Shown: positions 59,766 through 64,000 of the stretch, in pieces
Numbering within the stretch: position 1 is the first letter of the stretch
Layout of the letters: each line of letters begins with the position of its first letter
DNA from: Microbacterium sp. 67-17
GTDB taxonomy: Bacteria > Actinomycetota > Actinomycetes > Actinomycetales > Microbacteriaceae
Assembly: GCF_001898325.1 (NCBI RefSeq)
Contig: NZ_MKTR01000014.1
Location: 166,540-230,539, forward strand
Length of the DNA: 64,000 nucleotides
Direction: 5' to 3'
Program-made: the position numbers and the translations under genes
The notes under the pieces: generated by a model
Seen by the model: the letters and a program-made list of their open reading frames with translations, nothing else
What the model was told of the DNA's origin: nothing
Database searches by the model: none

Positions 59766-60268
59766 GCGGCCTCGATTCCCTGATCGGCGAGCGCGAGATC
59801 ACGAGCCCCGCCGACATGCACGCCCTCGGGGTGCAGATGGGGCGGATGCTGCGTCCGGGCGACCTCGTTGTGCTCACCGGCGTCCTGGGTGCAGGCAAGA
59901 CGACCCTCACGCGCGGGATCGGCGAGGGACTCGGCGTGCGCGGCCCGATCCAGAGCCCGACCTTCGTGCTTGCCCGCACGCATCCCTCTCTCGTCGGCGG
60001 CGCGCCGCTGGTGCACGTGGATGCCTACCGCCTGGGCTCCGCCGCCGAACTCGACGATCTCGACATCGACTACGACGGATCGGTTGTGGTCGTCGAGTGG
60101 GGGCGCGGAATGGTCTCGGGCCTGCGCGATCACTGGTGGGATGTCGAGATGCAGCGCGAGTGGCACGGCACCGGCGTCGACACCGCCTGTGGCACGTACT
60201 CCCGTGCCACGGAAGATCTCGCCGCCGATGCGCCGCGCCTGGTCAGCATCCGTCGCGAACCATCCTGA
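59762..60268 (+). CDS. tsaE: tRNA t6A biosynthesis ATPase
   Basis: It works with TsaB and TsaD to form threonylcarbamoyl-A37 in ANN-decoding tRNAs. The 168-residue P-loop ATPase has VLTGVLGAGKTTLTRGIGEG, the switch-like IQSPTFVLARTHPS, HVDAYRLGSAAELDDL and VVVVEWGRGM. GTG 59762 overlaps the alr stop by four bases. Confidence 0.95.
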   Translation: MSGLDSLIGEREITSPADMHALGVQMGRMLRPGDLVVLTGVLGAGKTTLTRGIGEGLGVRGPIQSPTFVLARTHPSLVGGAPLVHVDAYRLGSAAELDDLDIDYDGSVVVVEWGRGMVSGLRDHWWDVEMQREWHGTGVDTACGTYSRATEDLAADAPRLVSIRREPS

Positions 60269-60276
60269 TCCGCGAC

Positions 60277-60290
60277 GCTCCCGAGGGAGC
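60277..60290. terminator. Short palindromic hairpin in the tsaE-tsaB gap
   Basis: GCTCCCGAGGGAGC can fold into a six-pair stem just after tsaE. The remaining gap also holds GGCGGTTGAGCCTGT (60366-60380), similar to a repeat word common in actinobacterial genomes. Confidence 0.35.
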
Positions 60291-60418
60291 CGGGCTCGCA
60301 CCCGGTCGACCCGGACCGATTGCAGGATGAACCGGGTGCCACGAGGACAAAGCACGCGGGCTCCGGCGGTTGAGCCTGTACACGGCACACGTCAGGCGTT
60401 CGCGGGTTCGGGCCCGGA

Positions 60419-60431
60419 TACCCTGGAGGGG
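60419..60431 (+). promoter_or_regulatory. -10-like box immediately before tsaB
   Basis: TACCCT at 60419-60424 lies six bases before GTG 60431. The intervening GGAGGG also resembles a ribosome site, so either a leaderless start or a normal start is possible. Confidence 0.4.
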
Positions 60432-61120
60432 TGATTCTCGGCATCGATACCTCGGTCGGCACCGCAGTCGCGGTCGTCGAGGCCGATGGCGTGGTGCTCG
60501 CCGAAGCCTCGAGCGCGAACCCCCTCGGACACGCCGAGGTCATCGGCGACCTGCTGCGGGCTGCCCTGGGCGCGGCGCGCGCTGACGCCCCCGTCGGGCA
60601 CGCCGGCGCCGGCACCCCGGGCGCGCCGGCGCAGATCACCGCGGTAGCTGCGGGAATGGGTCCCGGGCCCTTCACCGGATTGCGCGTCGGCATCGCCGCA
60701 GCCCGCACTTTCGCGCTCGGGCGCGGCGTCCCCGTGGTCCCGGTGGTCAGCCACGACGCTGCGGCCCTCGGCATCCTGCTCGATCAGGCCCTTCTCGGCG
60801 AGACGGAAGCCGGCCGCTTCGCGATCGTCACCGACGCCCGTCGCCGCGAATTCGCCTACACGGTCTACGAGGGGATGGATGACGACGGCCTGCCGATCCG
60901 GGTCACCGAACCAGCCCTCACCCCCCGCGACGCGATCGATACCGTGCTCGCCGGGTTCGGCGCCGAGCGGCGCGACACGACGGCAGTTTCGGCGGCGATG
61001 GTCGCGCTGGTGGCCGCGCGGGCGCTGGCAGCGGGGCGTGAGGTCGGCCCCCGTGATGCGCTGTACCTGCGCTCGCCGGATGTCACCCTCCCCGCCGGGC
61101 CGAAGAAGGTGGGCGTATGA
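60431..61120 (+). CDS. tsaB: tRNA t6A biosynthesis protein TsaB
   Basis: The 229-residue ASKHA-fold partner that stabilises TsaD. It shows [19 protein letters not shown], the conserved [20 protein letters not shown] and [19 protein letters not shown]. It is not catalytic itself. Its end overlaps the rimI ATG by four bases. Confidence 0.95.
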   Translation: MILGIDTSVGTAVAVVEADGVVLAEASSANPLGHAEVIGDLLRAALGAARADAPVGHAGAGTPGAPAQITAVAAGMGPGPFTGLRVGIAAARTFALGRGVPVVPVVSHDAAALGILLDQALLGETEAGRFAIVTDARRREFAYTVYEGMDDDGLPIRVTEPALTPRDAIDTVLAGFGAERRDTTAVSAAMVALVAARALAAGREVGPRDALYLRSPDVTLPAGPKKVGV

Positions 61121-61635
61121 GCATCCGCCTCGCTTCTGCCGACGACCTCGCCGCGATCATGGCGATCGAGCGGACCTCGTTTCCGACAGACGCCTGGTCA
61201 GAGGCGATGATGGCCGGCGAACTCGCGTCGCCGCACGGTTCGTACCTCGTGGTCGAAGAGGCGGGTCGCATCATCGGCTACGGCGGCGTCCGCGCGGTGA
61301 GCGGGGCAGCGGATGCCGACATCCAGACCATCGCCCTCGATGCTGGCGTGCGCGGCGCGGGACGTGGACGGATGCTGCTCGCCGCGCTTCTCGAACGCGC
61401 CCGCGGGGCCGGCGCGCGGACCGTATTCCTCGAGGTGCGCGCCGACAACCCGGTGGCCCAGGGCCTGTATCGGCGCGAGGGCTTCATCGAGACCGGACGC
61501 CGGCCGCGGTATTACCAGCCCGACGACGTGGACGCGATCATCATGCAGCTCGATCTGGTGGGTTGGGATGCCGCCCGGCAGGAGGCCAGCGGTACCGAGC
61601 CCGCAGCCGCGGCATCCGGGGGAGTGTGCACGTGA
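61117..61635 (+). CDS. rimI: Ribosomal protein S18 alanine N-acetyltransferase
   Basis: A 172-residue GNAT acetyltransferase: [20 protein letters not shown], acetyl-CoA loop [19 protein letters not shown] and [20 protein letters not shown]. RimI acetylates the N-terminus of S18; in actinobacteria it may acetylate other N-termini too. The last about 20 residues are an alanine-rich extension. Placed between tsaB and tsaD, as is usual in this phylum. Confidence 0.93.
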   Translation: MSIRLASADDLAAIMAIERTSFPTDAWSEAMMAGELASPHGSYLVVEEAGRIIGYGGVRAVSGAADADIQTIALDAGVRGAGRGRMLLAALLERARGAGARTVFLEVRADNPVAQGLYRREGFIETGRRPRYYQPDDVDAIIMQLDLVGWDAARQEASGTEPAAAASGGVCT

Positions 61636-62732
61636 GCGCCGCCGAACCGCTCGTCCTCGGGATCGAGACCAGTTGCGACGAGACCGGCATCGGCATCGTG
61701 CGCGGCCGCACCCTGCTCTCGAACACGATCGCCTCGAGTATGGACGAACACGCCCGGTACGGCGGGGTCGTCCCCGAGGTCGCCGCGCGAGCCCACCTCG
61801 AAGCCCTGCAGCCGACGATCGAGACGGCGCTTGCCGAAGCCCAGGTCTCCCTCGCCGAGATCGACGCGGTCGCGGTGACGTCCGGACCGGGGCTCGCGGG
61901 GGCGCTCATGGTCGGCGTCGGCGCCGCGAAAGCGCTCGCCGTCGCGCTCGACAAACCCCTCTACGCCGTCAACCACCTCGTGGGCCACATCGCCGCCGAC
62001 CTTCTCGACGCCGAGGCGGAGCCCCTGGAGTACCCGACGATCGCGCTGCTGGTCTCGGGTGGGCATACGTCGCTCCTGCTCGTGCGCGATCTCACGAGCG
62101 ATGTCGAACTGCTCGGCGAGACCGTGGATGACGCCGCCGGCGAGGCCTTCGACAAGATCGCGCGTATCCTCGGCCTGCCCTACCCGGGAGGGCCCGAGAT
62201 CGATCGGGCAGCGGCATCCGGATCTGACGGCCTCGGCGGCACGAGGGCCGGCGACCCGAATGCGATTCGCTTCCCGCGGGGGCTTTCGCGCGCGAGCGAC
62301 CTCGCCGAGCACCGGTACGACTTCTCGTTCTCGGGCCTGAAGACCGCCGTCGCACGCTGGGTCGAGCAGCAGGATGCCGCGGGCCAGCCGGTCTCGACAG
62401 CGGATGTCGCGGCATCCTTCCGCGAAGCCGTCGTCGACGTGCTCGTGACCAAGGCGCTCGCCGCCTGCGCTGACTACGGCGTGCCGCGGCTGCTGCTGGG
62501 CGGCGGGGTCATCGCGAACCGGCGGCTGCGCGAGGTCGCCCTCGAGCGCGCGGAAGCGGCAGGGGTGACCGTGCGGATTCCGCCGCTGTCGCTGTGCACC
62601 GATAACGGGGCGATGATCGCGGCGCTTGCCTCGGAACTGATCATGGCCGGGCGTACCCCGTCGACGATGGCCTTCGGTGCCGACTCGACGCTGCCGATCA
62701 CCGACATCCAGGTCGCGGGGGAGGTGGGATGA
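61632..62732 (+). CDS. tsaD: tRNA N6-adenosine threonylcarbamoyltransferase
   Basis: The catalytic subunit of t6A synthesis. The 366-residue protein has [17 protein letters not shown], the metal motif [37 protein letters not shown] and [18 protein letters not shown] 61632 overlaps the rimI stop by four bases; a long open frame upstream (to 60879) is antisense noise. Complete and normal length. Confidence 0.97.
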   Translation: MSAAEPLVLGIETSCDETGIGIVRGRTLLSNTIASSMDEHARYGGVVPEVAARAHLEALQPTIETALAEAQVSLAEIDAVAVTSGPGLAGALMVGVGAAKALAVALDKPLYAVNHLVGHIAADLLDAEAEPLEYPTIALLVSGGHTSLLLVRDLTSDVELLGETVDDAAGEAFDKIARILGLPYPGGPEIDRAAASGSDGLGGTRAGDPNAIRFPRGLSRASDLAEHRYDFSFSGLKTAVARWVEQQDAAGQPVSTADVAASFREAVVDVLVTKALAACADYGVPRLLLGGGVIANRRLREVALERAEAAGVTVRIPPLSLCTDNGAMIAALASELIMAGRTPSTMAFGADSTLPITDIQVAGEVG

Positions 62733-63097
62733 CTGATCGTTCTCGAGGGTTCTCACGGTTCCCGACGGCGCCGGTCGAGGTGCCGACGACCCTCAGTGGC
62801 CCCGACTTGTCGTCGGATCGTCCCGGATGGGAGCCGGATGCTGGACCGGTTGAAGCAACGAGCTTCGACCGCGGGTTCGCCGGTTGGGCCCTCGGGTTCG
62901 CGATCGTGGGTCTTGCCGTCTCGCTGTTCGTGGGATGGGGCTTTGTCATCGGGATCGTCGCGATCGTGGCGGGCATCATGGCGCTGCGGCATCCGCGCGA
63001 CAGCAGGCGCGTCGCGGTGTGGGCGATCGTGCTCGCCGGCGTATCCATCCTCTACAGCGCCGGCTGGCTCCTCTACGCCTGGACCGTGCTCACCTGA
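62729..63097 (+). CDS. DUF4190-type small membrane protein
   Basis: A 122-residue protein with a polar, Pro/Ser-rich N-terminus (about 45 residues) and two membrane helices ([20 protein letters not shown], then [18 protein letters not shown]) separated by a short [10 protein letters not shown] loop, the layout of DUF4190 proteins. ATG 62729 overlaps the tsaD stop by four bases, so it closes the operon. Function unknown. Confidence 0.75.
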   Translation: MTDRSRGFSRFPTAPVEVPTTLSGPDLSSDRPGWEPDAGPVEATSFDRGFAGWALGFAIVGLAVSLFVGWGFVIGIVAIVAGIMALRHPRDSRRVAVWAIVLAGVSILYSAGWLLYAWTVLT

Positions 63098-63140
63098 CCT
63101 GACCGCACGTCGTGGGCTGCGGTCCGGCGTGCGCCGACTC

Positions 63141-63198
63141 TTCGGTCGCGCCGTGTTGCGGGTTCGGGGATGTCGCACCCGCAGATTGGCGCGACTGA
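63141..63198. repeat. REP-like element, copy B
   Basis: A 58-bp unit with the same ends as copies A and C (TTCGGTCGCGCCGTGTTGCG ... TTGGCGCGACTGA). It lies between convergent genes. Confidence 0.7.
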
Positions 63199-63214
63199 TG
63201 GGTGGGGGTGGTTC

Positions 63215-63272
63215 TTCGGTCGCGCCGTGTTGCGGGTCGGGTGGGCTGGAGGCCGCAGGATGGCGCGACTGA
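63215..63272. repeat. REP-like element, copy C
   Basis: A 58-bp unit in direct orientation 74 bases from the start of copy B. Its inner sequence differs but its ends match (GGATGGCGCGACTGA). The rest of the 207-base intergenic gap shows nothing else. Confidence 0.7.
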
Positions 63273-63304
63273 ACGAAGGGGGTCGCTCGCCGAGAGCCTT
63301 GGCG

Positions 63305-64000
63305 TCAGGCCGCGGGCGGAACCCGGTCGGCGAGGATCGCGACGCGGGAGCCCGCGATGCGGGTCATGATGAGGGTCGCCGACTCCTCGCCCTTCAGCTT
63401 CAAACTCTGACGGAGTGCGGCGGGGTCGACATCCACTCCGCGCTTCTTGATCTCAAGGATGCCGATACCGCGCTCCTTCAGCGCCCGCGCAAGCTTCTTC
63501 GTGTCGGCCGGCAGCACCTCGCGCACCCGGAAGCTTTGCACGAACGGACTCGTCACCGCCTCATCACCGGTGAGGTACGCGATCTTCTCCGCCAGCATCC
63601 CCGCCCGCAGCGACCTCGCAACCTGTCCGATCAGGCGGGCACGGATGACTGCCCCATCGGGTTCGTGGATGAACTCGCCGAGCGCGCGCACCGGTTCGTC
63701 CTCGCTGTCGGCGGGCGCCGTGAGCTCCGCGGCGTGCTGCCCCCGCAGGAGCAGCGCCGACCGTGTCACGCCCTCGCGCGCGAGCGCGCCCGACCACAGC
63801 ACGAGCTCGATCGTCGATCCGTCGGCGCTGACCCACTGCGCCTCGTACCCGTCGGGGATGCGGTCGCGGTCGAGTCCCGGGCCGAGCTTGACGCCGCCCG
63901 GCATCCAGCCGGTGAGTTCGAACACCCACTCCAGCGACGGTGACCAGTCGTCGGTACGCGCGCGGCCCGTCTCGCCGGCCTCGCGCCGTGCCGGATCAAG
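63305..64000 (-). CDS. Class I SAM-dependent methyltransferase with THUMP-like C-terminal domain, 5' end outside window
   Basis: The readable part starts at the right edge with LDPARREAGETGRARTDDWS, which contains the DPARR motif of the SAM-methyltransferase core of this group, then PSLEWVFELTGWMPGGVKLG and a C-terminal domain with FIHEPDGAVIRARLIGQVAR, AYLTGDEAVTSPFVQSFRV, LKERGIGILEIKKRGVDVDP and SATLIMTRIAGSRVAIL. This matches THUMP-like domains after a methyltransferase and suggests RNA as substrate. The start and N-terminal half lie beyond base 64000. Confidence 0.82.
   Translation of the reverse strand, partial: LDPARREAGETGRARTDDWSPSLEWVFELTGWMPGGVKLGPGLDRDRIPDGYEAQWVSADGSTIELVLWSGALAREGVTRSALLLRGQHAAELTAPADSEDEPVRALGEFIHEPDGAVIRARLIGQVARSLRAGMLAEKIAYLTGDEAVTSPFVQSFRVREVLPADTKKLARALKERGIGILEIKKRGVDVDPAALRQSLKLKGEESATLIMTRIAGSRVAILADRVPPAA

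Noticed and set aside
1..64000. tRNA or rRNA genes
   Set aside because: No T-loop-like GGTTCGAAT context with matching acceptor arms and no rRNA signature words were found by reading.

Overview
The window is high-GC actinobacterial DNA, most likely from a Microbacteriaceae member close to Microbacterium. The grounds are strong G/C third positions, many GTG/TTG starts, several leaderless-type starts (a TANNNT box 6-7 bases before the start codon), and a conserved block rplM-rpsI-glmM ... coaA ... glmS ... acpS-alr-tsaE-tsaB-rimI-tsaD. No rRNA, tRNA or CRISPR array was seen.

Bases 1-18200 are an exopolysaccharide (EPS) locus. It encodes a lipid-linked sugar-phosphate transferase (cut by the left edge), GDP-fucose synthesis (gmd, fcl), glycosyltransferases, a WcaF-like acetyltransferase, a Wzy-like polymerase, a Wzx-like flippase, a polysaccharide pyruvyl transferase coupled to an FrhB-like protein that has lost its cysteines, a BY-kinase with a (Tyr-Gly)7 tail and a low-molecular-weight tyrosine phosphatase. 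Together these form a Wzx/Wzy pathway for a fucosylated, acetylated and probably pyruvylated polymer, with phosphorylation control of chain length. A decayed IS1634-type transposase interrupts it (about 14.3-15.2 kb).

Bases 18.2-21.2 kb hold two hipBA-type modules. One is intact, with three palindromes on an exact 26-bp period in its promoter. The other keeps its antitoxin but its toxin is cut at a dispersed repeat. Two paralogous tyrosine phosphatases flank them.

Bases 21.2-42.5 kb are a surface-protein and regulator region: a membrane-anchored BNR-like protein, a CPBP protease, a LuxR regulator, a protein fusing an ECF-type sigma factor to a zinc anti-sigma motif, a membrane segment and extracellular Ig-like domains, a 173-aa unknown, a roughly 2950-aa DUF11-repeat wall protein, two more LuxR regulators, a 38-aa membrane peptide behind a structured leader, and an MFS transporter. 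The co-directional order LuxR, DUF11 giant, unknown, sigma fusion, LuxR suggests a self-contained adhesin or envelope-sensing system. This is the best candidate for an undescribed system here.

Bases 42.5-64 kb are mainly housekeeping: ribosomal proteins L13/S9, amino-sugar supply (glmM, glmS), CoA synthesis (coaA), fatty-acid carrier activation (acpS), alanine racemase and the t6A/RimI set. An island (51.8-58.2 kb) with an ArsR regulator, an SRPBCC protein and a 1748-aa lamin-tail/metallophosphoesterase wall protein separates glmS from acpS. A methyltransferase is cut by the right edge.
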